Assembly (NCBI GenBank): GCA_944472155.2
Contig: OX235271.1
Span: 126,795,329 to 126,859,328 of the forward strand
Direction of reading: 5' to 3'
Source: Trichobilharzia szidati
Lineage: Eukaryota; Platyhelminthes; Trematoda; Strigeidida; Schistosomatidae
Length of the DNA stretch: 64,000 bases
Shown here: positions 11,169-23,059 of the stretch, in pieces
How the letters are laid out: each line of letters begins with the position of its first letter
Position numbering within the stretch: the first letter of the stretch is position 1
Translations under genes and position numbers: made by a program
Notes under the pieces: model-generated
Seen by the model: only the letters and a program-made list of their open reading frames with translations
The model's database searches: none
What the model was told of the DNA's origin: nothing

Positions 11169-12240
11169 AGCAGAGTTTTATGGGAATCAAATTGAATTCT
11201 AGAAAACAAACAAACAGCTCTAATTCTAAATGATATTTTAGTATAAAAATCAATAAATTTAAGCACAATGGAATCAATAAAAAAACACTTAATCTTATCA
11301 TAAATCGAATTAAGACAGCTGTCAAAACAGAGGGCTTAAGGGTTGTGTCATGTGATAAAGTTATGCTCCAAAATAACTTTCTGTTTGTTTAGACTATATT
11401 TTCTCTCTTATAATTTGTGCAAGCCTTTTGAAACAAGATGTTTTTCAACTGAACAATAATTGCCTGAGACACGATGGCTGCTAGAACAAACAACCAACAA
11501 GTTACAAGTACATTTCTTGATTCTTACCAGAATAAAACATATACAAACTATAAGTTTCAATTTGATGATAAAAAAATGGCTTACTGCTCATTCAAGATTT
11601 CGTCAATTTTTGAATGTAAAATAACTTACTCGTCCCAAAACATGTAGTCTGTTAGTTTCAAGATTTCTGTCCTAAACACCACAAAAAATATTTTAATTCT
11701 GTACCTCTCGTTGAAGTAGGTCAATTATTAGTTCACTGTTTTACTTCAAAACTGTCAAATTTATCCGAAAATATTGAACAGAGCTGAAGCTGAACTACTT
11801 TAGAAGCAACGATAACGTCTTGAAAAGAACACGATTGATAGGTATATATATATATATTTGGATTTGTGTTCTCTGAGCTGGTTGGTGTAACTATGATGTT
11901 TAATTTATAGTCATTCAGTCTGTTTCCTGATTTCAGAATGTTAGAATTATCCGTCTTTCCTTATGATAATGATTGTGATTGATTGTGCATGCTTTCAAGT
12001 GGTTCTATTCGCATCATTGACCTGACATCCAGCCTTTCGATTGTGTAACTTATTTGTTATTGATTGATAAAGTTGAACTTTGCCCACATGTCTCTTGGTT
12101 ACGAATTGACCTGAGAACCAGGCTTCTAGAAATTCTGTGCCATTCTCCGTGTTTCATGTATCTGAATTTTGCATGATCTAAGTGGAATTAATATCCTTGA
12201 TTGTCCTCGTTAACTGGTGTGAATGCTTGTATATTATGTC
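11169..12240. other. No gene recognised
   Basis: AT-rich sequence without a supported coding region or repeat, apart from a short TA run near 11845. Confidence 0.5.
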
Positions 12241-13525
12241 TTTTCATTGATAGTTTATTTCGATGCAAACAGCAAGGCGATGACTGCTCTGGCCAATATA
12301 ATTTTCTCTTCATTTGATGCAGCCCATCTAACAGATAGCGTTAATTTTCTCTTCCCATGATGTTGAATACTTTGGTTTGCACAAACGAAGGGAAGGGCAA
12401 CATCTTTTGCAAAAAGTTTCAGTGATCTAGTAGTGATTTCCAAGACGTTCTGCACATATGGTAGGATGAGTTTTCTTTTACTTTCAGTGAATAATTTTCG
12501 TTTGGTTCAATGCACTGACTGTAGACATCTTCTGATAAAGTTTCTTGAATATGCATTTTACTGGATGGTGATCATAAGACCTCTCTAATCTATTTTTTAG
12601 GAGTGCCATATATTTTTTGAATGGTATCTGCGTCCAGCTTTTTCTCTGTTGTAACTGAGCATTTAATCTGTATGAACTGACTGTCTGTATGATTAGGTCT
12701 TCAATTTTTTTCCTGCTTGTTAGCCTGATTAAAACACGCAAAGGTACAATTTCTCCCTCTCATTCCTCTGCACTTGTAAGATTTCCGCCGCTGGAAATAT
12801 GGTTGATTAAGTTGTAGGTCTACTCTAGATCATTTCTTTTATGATAAATGTTTCGTCCAGATAACCTCTCTAGATTTTAGGTCTGATTATTGGTAAAGTA
12901 TGATTTCTAGCCTTTTCATCAGTTCTCAGTTTTCATTTGTTGATGTTGAAATTAGTGATCCCACTGGGATTCCTTTAATGTGTAAACGTATTTGAACACT
13001 GAAACGAAATAATGACAGAAAGCTAAACCTACAAATAGTTAGCAGATGGGAGCTGTCCTTCATGCACATTCTTCTCATATCGTCAGTCATAGTAAAGTTT
13101 AGCTGCAGCTCTGAAGAAAATTGCCAGGAATGTTTGCCAACAATTGCATTTTCGAATAGTAACATATTTCTGAAAATGCAAAACATGGTAATTGGTAGTA
13201 AATTGTTATAAGATACAATTATGGCCAAATGCATGAAGCCATACAATGAAATTTGTATTCGCATATATTCTTTGTCTTGTGCTTCTTTTGTCTCCATTTT
13301 ATGCTTTCTACATTGTTTCACTGGGATCTCCGATTTCGCCTCTTTGCAACTTAATCAGTCTCCCCACTATTCAGTATTCTTGAAAAGGACGTCAGACACA
13401 ATATACTACTTACAAAACTTTGTCAGTAGCATAAGCCACACTTGTTCTTCAGAGAGAATAATTTCGAGCAGATCCATTCCTACCTTCTCGTTGTTACCCA
13501 CTGTTTTCGTGTCTTAGTAACGACT
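12241..13525 (-). other. Possible decayed coding region, identity unknown
   Basis: Three minus-strand open stretches (12255-12455, 12484-12741, 12926-13321) follow one another in different frames. The largest (131 aa) ends in a stretch reading HIKGIPVGSLIS, which faintly recalls the G-x-PxGS block of Penelope-type reverse transcriptases. No YxDD motif, no endonuclease motif and no clean boundaries were found. A dead retroelement is possible but not shown. Confidence 0.25.
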
Positions 13526-13558
13526 TTTTTATCTCAATGAATAACTCTTTTTGTTTCC

Positions 13559-14270
13559 ATGAATAATGTGAAGGTGAGAATGCACAACTTTAAGATTAAT
13601 GACTGCCAAATTGAACTATTCCACAAACTTTTTATGAGAGGTCTGTCTCTTCTCACCTCAGAGGCCAAGTTGAAGGTATTCTACTCAAAACAGGGAGATA
13701 TTGTGAATGTAGTGGTGATGAAGAATGACCTTTCCAATCATTCCAAAAATTTCGGATTTATACCACACAAAATATACGAACCAGAGATGGTGGGTGCTGA
13801 TGAAGCTAACGAGCTTGATGTCAAGAGACTCGAGGTTAAACAAGCAGAGCCACATGCAGATTCCGGTAGCCGTGAGTCTCACATCACGGTGAATAAACTC
13901 TTTGTTGGTGGTTTGAAGAAGGATGTGACATAGAAGAAACTGTTTGAATATTTCAACAAGTAAGGCAACATCACCAAGTGTGAAATAGTTTCCTGGAAAA
14001 AGACAGACGAATCACATTACTTCTGCGTCACCACATTCGACTACCACGAGCCTGTTTATAAGGATAATTTGCACAAGCCCTATGACAAAGGCTTTAGCAG
14101 GGCCGATGTGAAGAAAGACGTCAGCAAATAGCGAATAAACAAGATGTAGGATTTAAGGAATGACTAAAATAACCATGGTAGCGGTTGCTGTGGTCCATTG
14201 GGTTGTGGCTAAGGTAGATATGAATGTTATGGAGGCCTTAGTAATGAACAATTCTAATTTTTTACGAAAA
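13559..14270 (+). pseudogene. Processed hnRNP A/B-type pseudogene
   Basis: The translation follows a two-RRM hnRNP A/B protein without introns. RRM1 contains LFMRGLSLLTSEAKLKVFYS (RNP2 region), GDIVNVVVMKN and NFGF (RNP1 relic). The inter-RRM linker reads ESHITV, and RRM2 begins KLFVGGLKKDVT (RNP2). A TAG stops the frame at 13931-13933; further stops follow (for example the codon after FEYFNK and the one after DVKKDVSK). Past these, RRM2 homology continues (GNITKCEI, FCVTTFD) to a glycine-rich GSGCCGPLGCG stretch. Known family members bind RNA and act in splicing and mRNA transport; this copy cannot encode a full protein. Absence of introns suggests retrotransposition, although I see no poly(A) tract or target duplication. 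Confidence 0.85.
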
Positions 14271-15127
14271 CTTCATGATGTTAAGACTATAAAATCTTAA
14301 GGGCACCTGGGTAACACTCTAGTTTTAAATATCACTTGATGAATTGTTATTCTTGCATCGCTTCAGTAAATAAACACTCCCTGTTATTCAGTTATCCTAT
14401 CACAATCTATCCAGGCTTATGTAAATCAGTGGCAACTGGTAATATTTCACAAACTTTTTAGCATAGTTTTGCCAATGACATAACTTCGAAATGTAAACAT
14501 TGCTGGTTAAAATGAGTGCTTTTTGACTAATCGTATTAATCAGCAGAATATACCGCTTTTTAAGTCCTTATACTAATCGAACACCTTGTCAACACCGGTC
14601 ATTTTATTTCAACAAACGACTGCTTCAAAGTAATTCACAAAATGAAGAACAACCCGCCAAAGGCGATATGCTTTCGTCTCTTTTGCGTTGCGGTGGCTTT
14701 AGCCACTCAATTTACAAAGCCGGAGTTGTTCATTTAAAAAGTTTATTCAACCACTCGTACTATCATGGTAACGACCTTACTGACTTCTACTGACTTGATT
14801 TTTGTTTGTTCGTTCTTTCTAACCCTTGTATTTCTTTAGAACTCCGACATAATTCCATGTTTTCCTTTGTTCCTATGTCCATCCTGATTACATCTCATTC
14901 ATTAAATTATTCACCTTATCGCGTAACTCTAATACGCATATTCAACTCCGCTAATATAAGCAACTATGATTATGACAACTTCACACTTTTGTTACAACCC
15001 TCTTCCATGAAAAATTGTGTATAAATGCAGTTGTGCAGTTTCCAAAGTATTTAAACTGAATCTCCATTTGTTTCTGTAATTTGAACTCATATAACCAACT
15101 GGATTCACTATTCGGTCAGTTATATCA

Positions 15128-15280
15128 ACTTGATATGATTATGAGCAATAGTTTGTGCTCGAAACGTCATCATTTAATATTACTATACAACACTGTGTGA
15201 TTTATCAAAATAAAATCTTCTCCATAATGGAGTTATGCTCTACCACAGTGCCCAAGTTTTATACTTATATCAATAATACA
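15128..15280 (+). repeat. Dispersed repeat with conserved hairpin, reference copy
   Basis: Order of blocks: TTGATATGATTATGAGCA, a loop, TGCTCGAAACGTCATC, AATATTACT, ACACTGTGTGATTTATCAAA, then TCTACCACAGTGCCCAAGTT. The stem GAGCA (15143-15147) pairs with TGCTC (15156-15160). Partial or rearranged copies occur at 2225, 32272, 34571/35625, 37236, 39066, 41640, 47325 and 47601. No protein is encoded. It could be a terminal or untranslated piece of a larger retroelement. Confidence 0.7.
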
Positions 15281-15659
15281 TACTGTCAGTTAGACTTAGT
15301 CTGTTTTAAGCATGTGATATTAATTGAGACGTTTCTTCTTGAGATTGCAGATACTTCGATCGAAGATTTTTGTTTATAATTAATGTATTACGCAGAATTT
15401 GTATAAATTATTATTATTTGTCTATTTCGTAGATAAATACACTTGAAAATCAATTACTGTGAAAACTAAGGTCACATAAATGTCAAATATTTTAGCATAA
15501 CTAACTTTATCTTCTTTTATTTGCTTGACTTATAATAACTACAAGGTTACTGTGCAAATTCAAATATAAATTTAAACATATGGTAACCCAATGGCCCAGG
15601 TCGTTTTAAATTTTAACAGATGGGTTATCAACTGAAACATTGTTTTATTTCGGTCTGAG

Positions 15660-15745
15660 AAAAGTTGATAATAGTAATAATAATAAGAACAATGACTTTA
15701 TTTCACACAGTTTTTTGCTGCAGTGTGGAATTCTCAACAGAAGAA
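15660..15745 (-). repeat. Probable LINE 3' tail with (ATT)n end
   Basis: The minus strand reads GTTGAGAATTCCACACTGCA, then AAATAAAG and an (ATT)n run at 15668-15688. It resembles 3935-4056 and the end of the CCCGATATC-body SINEs. Confidence 0.4.
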
Positions 15746-15924
15746 GCAAATGTGCTGACAAAGTTGTACCAGCTAACTGCTAATTTCAGCCAGTTAGCTG
15801 AAAGGATCTAATCTAAGAAATCTCTTAATATGCTCTACTAGCATCATGTTCAGTGATAAAGTCCTGGGGATTACTTTGTTATTTTTGATTGCACACTAGT
15901 TAGTAACTAGTGTAATGCGTCTAG

Positions 15925-16110
15925 TCCTATCTTCGCTGCAGACTGAATTCTATCAATCAAGCTGGCAATGTGGCCACCATGCTAGGTGGCTCGCCATTAC
16001 GGTGCACTGTGAATTGTTGGTATTAGATGGTTGAAGGCAATCGGCAGGAAGCCTTGGACCTAGGTTTCGTGCTGGATGGCGCTCATCAGCAAGGCGTATC
16101 TGCCTTGCTT
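15925..16110 (-). mobile_element. Hammerhead-bearing repeat, Smalpha-type
   Basis: Minus-strand sequence holding an intact hammerhead motif (16051-16095) followed by GGCTTCCTGCCGATTGCCTT and the stretch complementary to 15940-16040. Schistosomes are known to carry the Smalpha family of short hammerhead-bearing repeats; this copy is assigned by its ribozyme layout, not by a database match. The 5' boundary is not clear. Confidence 0.6.
16051..16095 (-). ncRNA. Hammerhead ribozyme, intact catalytic core
   Basis: Reading the minus strand from 16095: stem I GCCTTG, core CTGATGA (16089-16083), stem II GCGC, loop CATCCA, GCAC, core GAA, stem III ACCTAGGT, cleavage-site C (16057), stem I return strand CAAGGC (16056-16051). 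Stem I pairs over all six positions. Stem II has one C-A mismatch. Stem III is the self-complementary 8-mer ACCTAGGT, which gives a very weak helix in a monomer but a good one in a dimer, as known for short hammerheads in animal repeats. The predicted cut lies between 16057 and 16056. Every invariant core base is present by inspection. Confidence 0.8.
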
Positions 16111-16864
16111 TACACAAAATTTAGTGTCATGCTTTTATATTTATGTTTTTTTGCTAATTACTATCAAAGTGAGGAGTTCAGTCTCGGCCAAATAATCAAT
16201 TTTTTTTTGAACGCGTAAAAATGCAAGATTAATGTTGTGCGAGAGTAAAAAATTTCTTGTTATTTGATCACTATTGATTGACTTATATATATATGAACTG
16301 AATGTTCACCAGAAGGTAAACGGTGTTATATTTCAGGTCCTGAGTATTATGATTAATTCAGTACAATGCGATACGTCGTATTGAAGTGCGCTGCTCTCTC
16401 TTTGTCATTTAACATAATGACCACACTGCAAACTTAACTGTTAGATTTCAGTTATCCCCAATACTTAGGACTAGACATATGACACTAGTTACTGTCTAGT
16501 CAGCGGTCTTTGCATCCATTAGGTCTTACAGGAAGTCAACTATTAGCCTGAATAGCACCATCCTGATGAATGCCAGTAAGAATCAAACGTCAGTCGTGTG
16601 CTTTCTGCAGGTCCTTTTGAACCAATTAGCATTAATTATATATGTATGTCCTGAAAGTATATTAATTTGGGAGTATGAAATATTTCTGCATCATGAATTA
16701 GAAATCCACATGAACGAAGAAAACTTTTTAAAATTAATTTTTTACGGCTTCTCGCAGCTGTAAGGAAATATGTGTTATCACTGCAGTAATAGCCAGCTGT
16801 GCAGAGTGACCACTTTTACTTAGGATAACATTAGTTTTATTGGGACATTCTTAAAACATATTTG

Positions 16865-17040
16865 CACGTCCCAGGTTTGGTTCTTTATATGGTTGTTGAT
16901 GCTTACCACAGAAGAGTTGAAAACTAGAACGAAACAGCTGTCCAGTACTCAATGGTTTTTAATGGTTCTCTAACTGATTTCAGTCTGTTATCAGGCTTGA
17001 AACATATCAAATCCCTACAAACAAACTCTTGAAAACTATA
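16865..17040 (+). mobile_element. Hammerhead SINE copy, diverged
   Basis: Degraded head (GTCCCAGGTTTGG), then GAAAACTAGAACGAAACAGC, TGTCCAGTACTC and the body GGTTCTCTAACTGATTTCAG ending AATCCCTACAAAC. The stem II and core upstream of GAAAC are damaged. Confidence 0.65.
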
Positions 17041-17741
17041 AAATTCTCCATGTGTGTACATACTAACAGAGTATTTCAATTTATTACCTGTGATATTATT
17101 TGTTTTGTAGATTAATGACTCCATCTCATTCATTTCACACGATATGTTGAAAATGAACTAGTTATCACTGTTCTACTTCCTTCTGTTTAGTGCATGCTGT
17201 CTTTGTGCTAGTTACTCACCAAACACTTTTAACAACCTTGATCTAACTTCTCAATTTTCCTTCATCAGATCTTATGAATCTATTATCACTAATCACCGTG
17301 ATCGTCTCACGTTCAGCCCAGCACTTCTGTAACATAATTACTTGTTATACTATAACTAATCTGCTATTCTACTCAGAGGATGTATCCACTGTACAGCTGG
17401 CTATTACTGCAATCATAACAAATATCTTATTATGTAACTACATGGACCTAGAGGGAATTTACTGAAAAGAATGGATAAATTTAGTATGGAATATACGTTT
17501 TTTTATTATGATAGTTCATTTTTGCTGAGGTATTTGTGTAACATTTTAATAACCTTACTATTCAATGATAAAATTATTTAAAGAATCAGATTTTGCTGAA
17601 TGGCTTATACAAAGATCTTCCAAATTGTTTTTTAGATGCTACGGAATTTATCTGAAGTGTTTAGACGAACTATGTGTTTAGAAAGACTAAGTACTCCATC
17701 AAATTTTATATAAAATGCAAACATATTAATGCAACTCCCAG

Positions 17742-17905
17742 CAGACGCACTCTTTAATTTCCCTTGGCTTACTAGACGATAGTAAGCCCCAAAAAAGTGG
17801 GAATGTCAGGCGTGAGGATAACAACTCCATGCCATAAAAAATATGAATGCTAATGAAATTCCAAAGCTTAAGCTTTACATTTTCAAGAGTACATTTGTAA
17901 TATTT
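17742..17905 (+). mobile_element. SINE with RTE-like body, partial
   Basis: Starts at the end of the tRNA-like head (AGACGCACTC) and continues through a TTGGCTTACTAGACG stretch, AACAACTCCATGCC and TTCCAAAGCTTAAGC, in the order of the copy at 7554-7790. The 5' head is lost. Confidence 0.55.
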
Positions 17906-17914
17906 TGATGTGTT

Positions 17915-18485
17915 TATCGAGTTTGATCACAGATTGATATCAGTCAGAGAACCATTGAAAATCAGGGAGTACTGGACAGCTGTTTCATCCTAGTTTGGGA
18001 AACATCGGCAGTACGCACCCACTGATTTCAGTCTATGGGAAAACTCGAAAACCACATCTAATCCTTACAAATCAACTGTTGAATTTCAACCTGATGCTCA
18101 CCAATGACTTGCTTCAGGATGGAGTTTCCTGGAGTTCTAGTGAGAAGTTGTGACCAGTGATGTCCATCCAGTCGAGAGTGAACAAGGATTTCCTGCAGAT
18201 GACATTGGTCGGTGGTCGTGCTAAAAATCACCAATTTGTGGAAGTTAGAATTCATGGGCTGGCCATTGAATCGGGTCCCAGTGGCTGAATGGTATACGCG
18301 CTTGCCTTGTAACCGGAAGGTCCTGGTTTTGAACTCCGGTGGTAGGTGCGTACTGCCGATGATTCCTAAACTAGTATGAGACAGCCGTCCAGTACTGCCT
18401 CGCTTTTAATGGTTCTATGACTGATATCAGTCCGTGGTCAAACTCGATAAACAAACCAAATCATTACAAATCAAACCTTGAAAAT
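17915..18485. mobile_element. Composite hammerhead-SINE element, copy 1
   Basis: Left part: minus-strand hammerhead unit to about 18020. Middle: ~250 bases running through a SINE tail (AATCCTTACAAATCAACTG) and a segment with GGAGTTTCCTGGAGTTCTAG. Right part: full plus-strand unit from the A-box-like CCCAGTGGCTGAATGG at 18273 through GTACTGCCGATGA, GAGACAGCCGTC and the body. The same three parts in the same order recur at 50730-51295, so the composite has been copied as one unit. Confidence 0.8.
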
Positions 18486-18915
18486 TAACCTTTAAACTCT
18501 GCATTTCATTTGAAGCGTAAAGGACTAAAAGAAAATGCAAATGTAGTAAGGGAGTAAAACACCAACTCACTTGCAAATAATAGCTGAACTGGATTTATCC
18601 TAGAACAGAAGGCAGGTTTTATTATAGTGACATTTTAGTGTACATTGTGATATCAAAAGAGGAGTGAAAAGTGACTTTTCAGCAGTATCCACGAGAGAAA
18701 AAAGCTGTATTCAAACGATGCAAATTATCTTTTTATTTTTAATGTTCAGCATTTCCACTCGTAAATTATTAAAAGTCCTACACTCATTCAGCTATATTAA
18801 TATGATGAATATTTTGCAAAAAATGTCGAAATCATACAAAAAGGTTTATACGCAAATAGACTATATACAAAATAGTTTTCAACAAATAAGAGAAAGAATG
18901 AAGAAAGCTTAGCCT

Positions 18916-20055
18916 TCAGATATTTAGAACATCTTTTACATTTGTTTTAACTATCCTTAAGATGATTTTAATATCCCGGCATATAATCGATGAACCGGAA
19001 ATTAGTAAGAATGTTCTTAATGAATGAATGATTAACCGTAGCATATTTAACATAATGTAAACATAGTCTTTTAGGTGTAAAACACTTTTCGATGTGAAAT
19101 AACAACAATAATGTCCAACAGTGTTTACAAAAATAATTACCATGGAATGAATTAGTAGATGGCAGGCAGAAACAAAGAACATTCTTTTAGCCATTATTAT
19201 CCGTCCCGAAATTTGTGATCTACTTTGATTGCAAAAGCGGTTATCAAACGAACTTCTGTTTCTGAAATTAATCCTCATTTTAACAAGGAAGGCTAACAAC
19301 ATTATTGATGAAATCGTAGTTAATAAAGCTGGAAGCATTATAGTATGTATACTTTTATAAGCCATTACAATAGGATTTGTATAAAATGGACTGCACACCT
19401 TTTCATCTGGTAAAAATGCATATACTTCTCCGAATAATGTTGTAATTAATGTAAAACAAGTTAGTGTATTAGCTAGCCAGCACGTTTGTGGTGTACGCGT
19501 ATAGTTGGAATTGGGTTTAATGAGAATGTAACAGCGTTCAAAACATAGAAAAGAGAATTGCCATCCGGAAAAATGAGCCGCTGTGAAGGACAAATATATT
19601 TGAGCTCTGCACAATAAGTCACTGAAACATAATCGTATATCCTTTCCTATCATGGACAAAATAGTAAATCGTACACCAGAGGTCATATGTCCAACTAAAT
19701 CACTTATAACGATAGAAAAAATATATATTTTTGTAGATGTACGCAGAGAACACTTTGGCCATTCACACAATGAATTGTAATTAACACCATTAATAACCCT
19801 TCCCATTGTACTGTTTCCTGTCAATATCCGTGTTGAAGGACTGGTAAAATCATTGTTTTGATTACTGCGATTTGTTGAACACTTTAAAGATTTACATCCT
19901 AAGATATAGAATATCCACAATAATGAGACGCATATGTTGAAAACAATAGCTGATATGCCTAAAGTACCTAAAAATAATCTTGAAAAAATATATATATTTA
20001 GTTCAATAGTCATTGCAAGCTTTTTATCATTTTCAAAGTTGTTATGCCCATGCAT
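18916..20055 (-). CDS. Rhodopsin-like orphan 7TM receptor
   Basis: Single-exon ORF of 379 aa. Hydrophobic segments fall at about 22-53 (TM1), 107-132 (TM2), 150-178 (TM3), 193-214 (TM4), 230-260 (TM5), 290-314 (TM6) and 331-356 (TM7). Rhodopsin-class marks: Asp119 in TM2 (IVISDL), Cys149 at the top of TM3 and Cys221 in loop 2 as a likely disulfide pair, and ERC (174-176) where DRY is usual. The C-tail is very short and basic. TM7 (LRLIIHSLRTFLLISG) lacks NPxxY. Intracellular loop 1 is unusually long (about 54-105), with Cys and Ser clusters. Such divergence and the lack of introns fit the flatworm-specific orphan receptor groups, but ligand and exact family cannot be read from sequence. The first Met is used; Met15 is an alternative start just before TM1. 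Confidence 0.85.
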   Translation of the reverse strand: MHGHNNFENDKKLAMTIELNIYIFSRLFLGTLGISAIVFNICVSLLWIFYILGCKSLKCSTNRSNQNNDFTSPSTRILTGNSTMGRVINGVNYNSLCEWPKCSLRTSTKIYIFSIVISDLVGHMTSGVRFTILSMIGKDIRLCFSDLLCRAQIYLSFTAAHFSGWQFSFLCFERCYILIKPNSNYTRTPQTCWLANTLTCFTLITTLFGEVYAFLPDEKVCSPFYTNPIVMAYKSIHTIMLPALLTTISSIMLLAFLVKMRINFRNRSSFDNRFCNQSRSQISGRIIMAKRMFFVSACHLLIHSMVIIFVNTVGHYCCYFTSKSVLHLKDYVYIMLNMLRLIIHSLRTFLLISGSSIICRDIKIILRIVKTNVKDVLNI

Positions 20056-20954
20056 GTTTTTCTACAATTAAGCTAGTCCTTGAAAGCTCTCATGATAAAT
20101 ACATATACTGAAGCGCTAACAGTATTCATAACATTTTTCACTTACATGGTGGTATTCATTTTACACGGGATCTGATAAATTTACTAGTCAACATCTGATT
20201 TGTATATCATAAGATCTATTTTTCTTTTGAAGGCACTTCTGCTGAAGATAACTGTGTGTGCTACTTCGATGGGTAATTTCAAAGGCAGTTAAAACAATGG
20301 GTGATTCGAATCACTGACTTAAATGACATGCGTCATAAACCTGAGGGGACGTTACAAATGTATCAGTTTATCGAAATGTACCCGGTAGGTAACAACATGT
20401 CAGATTTCAATGGGCGTGGGCAACAGTTTTAGAAAATAAAGTTGATGATATCTCATACAGGTGACTAAGTTTAATTCCATCTGATTTATTCATATTAGAT
20501 TCAGTTTGTTGTATATTCGAAATATAAAATTAAACTATGAAACATGATTGGTTTAATGTGTTGCTTTTTCATACAAACAGTTTACTCAATGTTTTACTAA
20601 TTTCATTGGCCTTCCTGATCACTAGAATAACAATAAAGTTGGTAAACATTGTTCAGTCTGAATAGTATATTGAAATTAAAGTTCAGTTTGTGACACATCA
20701 ATATGTTTTCAAGGTGACAGTTAATCTTTAATCGTTGGAAAAATTGTATATATTTATTGAATGAATGTAAGAAAACACTTATTTGTAAACTTCTCATTAA
20801 ATAATAAATAACATTATATAATTTGAACTGGAACGTACTTTTATCTACAGTCTATGATTTACTTTCTGTGTATCATTCTTACGAATACCTACCCAAAATA
20901 GTAATGGGCATACTTACTTGCCTCTGTGGTCTCACCACTAGTTGATGTTTCCAT
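20056..20954. other. No gene recognised; upstream of receptor
   Basis: AT-rich, short frames only. The receptor promoter should lie here, but I see no distinct element. Confidence 0.5.
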
Positions 20955-21330
20955 GAAAATTGTTATTATGATTATTATTCCCTTGGATTTCAAGAGCTTC
21001 AGCAGAACATCTCCATTCCCCTGTGTTTTCTGCAGTCCATTTTAGCCTACTCCATGACTGCCCATAAACTTTTATCTTCTCCTCACACGACCTCCTCTAT
21101 GTCACCCTCAAACTCCCAGCTTATTGTTCTGCTTAACGGTATAGTGAATGGCTTCGCTCTATGCTTTCCTTAATGTGTGTCCAATCCATCTCCATTTCCC
21201 CTTGCACATTCTTTGGACAATAGTTTATCAGTTAGTTTGTTGCCAGAGTTCGTTGTTACTCTGCTTGGTTGTATGATCTTTGCTACTGGGCAAAAGTCTG
21301 AAACCTGTTGAAAATGAGTCTGGTGACGCG
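20955..21330 (-). mobile_element. RTE-type LINE, 3' end (degenerate)
   Basis: The minus strand resembles the last part of the RTE ORF and 3' end: it reads through GAGATGGATTGGACACAC (equivalent to the KWRWIGH block of other copies) to CTTGAAATCCAAGGGAATAA and an AATAAT-rich end. The frame is broken. Confidence 0.6.
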
Positions 21331-23059
21331 TCAGGTCTCTGAACTACGCAGAAGTATTGACTCATAGCTACTGCACTGAATATCTGACTTCTCTATTAGG
21401 AGAGTTGATTTATCCATCACATATCCACAACAAGATCTTTTCGAAATGTTTGTGCCCTCATTTTTACAAAGAATAAAGAGTTCTATTCACATTTCAGTAT
21501 TGAATACCTGAAATCTCCTCCATTTTGAATAAAGTAATCCTCCTATAAAACCGAACTGACTCTAGTTGTTGCAAGAATATCATTTTTTTCAGCTGGTGTT
21601 TGTTTTCTGTACCATTTTTTTAACATGGTGAAATTCTAGATATTTGATACATAGGTAATTCATACAATTTGAATATTCAGAAAAGAGTACATTGATTACC
21701 ATGTCACTTAGCATTTCTTGACATAACTATAGATACCTTGACTTACATCCATACTGATTTCACAAGTTATACGTACCTTGGGTGCATACATTTATAAAAT
21801 TACTTCTGTTTGATATATTTTCGTTTTTTGGATTCTACTTAACTCAAAGCTACACATCGTACTTCTGCGTTCACGACTGAAATTTATCTATGAAGTATGC
21901 ACTGCAGTCGTTAGGGTAACCGAGACTGCATTGCAATAGAAACTGTACAGTTCTTCTTTTTGTTTCAATGTCAGATGCTAGTAGGCTTTACAAGTTAGTT
22001 ACGTGATGGTAGAAAATGTATCTTCCTACGTTGAGTAAAGTCACCACCCATTGAAACTGACAAAATTAGGGACGAAATAGTTGGCTTTATCAGTGAGAAG
22101 TTCCAGTTACACAGAAAAAATTTGTTGTTTCAAGACATGACATTGATGACTATTAGTGATCAAGAAATATAATCTCAAGGCTTCCTTTCAATTTACTTCA
22201 TCCAACCACTTCATTGTAAAGCTGTTAGTGGAGTCAAACATTTCTGCCACAACAGAAATAAAAAGAATGGACCATATTTGATTCCTGGTAGAACCTATGA
22301 GAAACTGATTCTATTAGGTTGACTCTGTTTCTCATATTACAATTGGTAAATAATAAAAATAATTTTTTAACGACATATCAACACAATTAATAAAATAAAT
22401 ATTGTATAAACACACTATGCTTGGCTCCTTTGGTAAGTATAAATTAACTATATATCATCTGGGTGGATGGAAAATGTGTTCACAGAGTTTTTAATGTACA
22501 CAAAGTGGGTAAAAGATTTTGTCATGGTAAAATTATGTTAATGTAAGATCTGCAGTTAACTATTCGAAGCAGAAAGATAAGGTATGTTTTTGGCTGTTGT
22601 TCCCAAAACATGTCTGTAAGTTTAAGTACCTGATATCCATGGAAGATTTAAATCTACATCACCCAATTATGATGGAAGCTGAGAAAGTGTTAAGGTCATC
22701 TGCAATTTGGATTAACTGATAAATGGGTTGACACTGTTGCACTTATGTAGTCCCTTACTCAGACAAAATCAAATCTATCAGTTTCGACGTAAGTGGTATA
22801 TGTTAAAAATAAGTCGACACTTAACATTAGACTCAAGTTTTTAACACATCAAAAAATAATCATAATAAATAGGCAACTACATGTTGGTGGATTGCTTGCT
22901 AAAACACAGTGAGTTGGCTTTCATCATATGTTTTTTGTCTACGTTTTCTACATGTTGACTTCTCTTCCAAATGCAAATATGCCTATTCGTTTTTGGCGTA
23001 AGTAATGTTCAACAGTGTTTTCTCCAAAGCTTATGAAATGATACTACATATATATCTAT
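21331..23059. other. No gene recognised
   Basis: AT-rich intergenic sequence with stops in all frames and no clear repeat. Confidence 0.5.

Noticed and set aside
10586..11325. Long open frames on both strands over the gap
   Set aside because: They consist almost entirely of unknown residues translated from N.
12926..13321. 131-codon minus-strand frame as a real protein
   Set aside because: No family signature beyond one weak RT-like block, no splice context, and neighbouring frames are broken; kept only as a low-confidence region.
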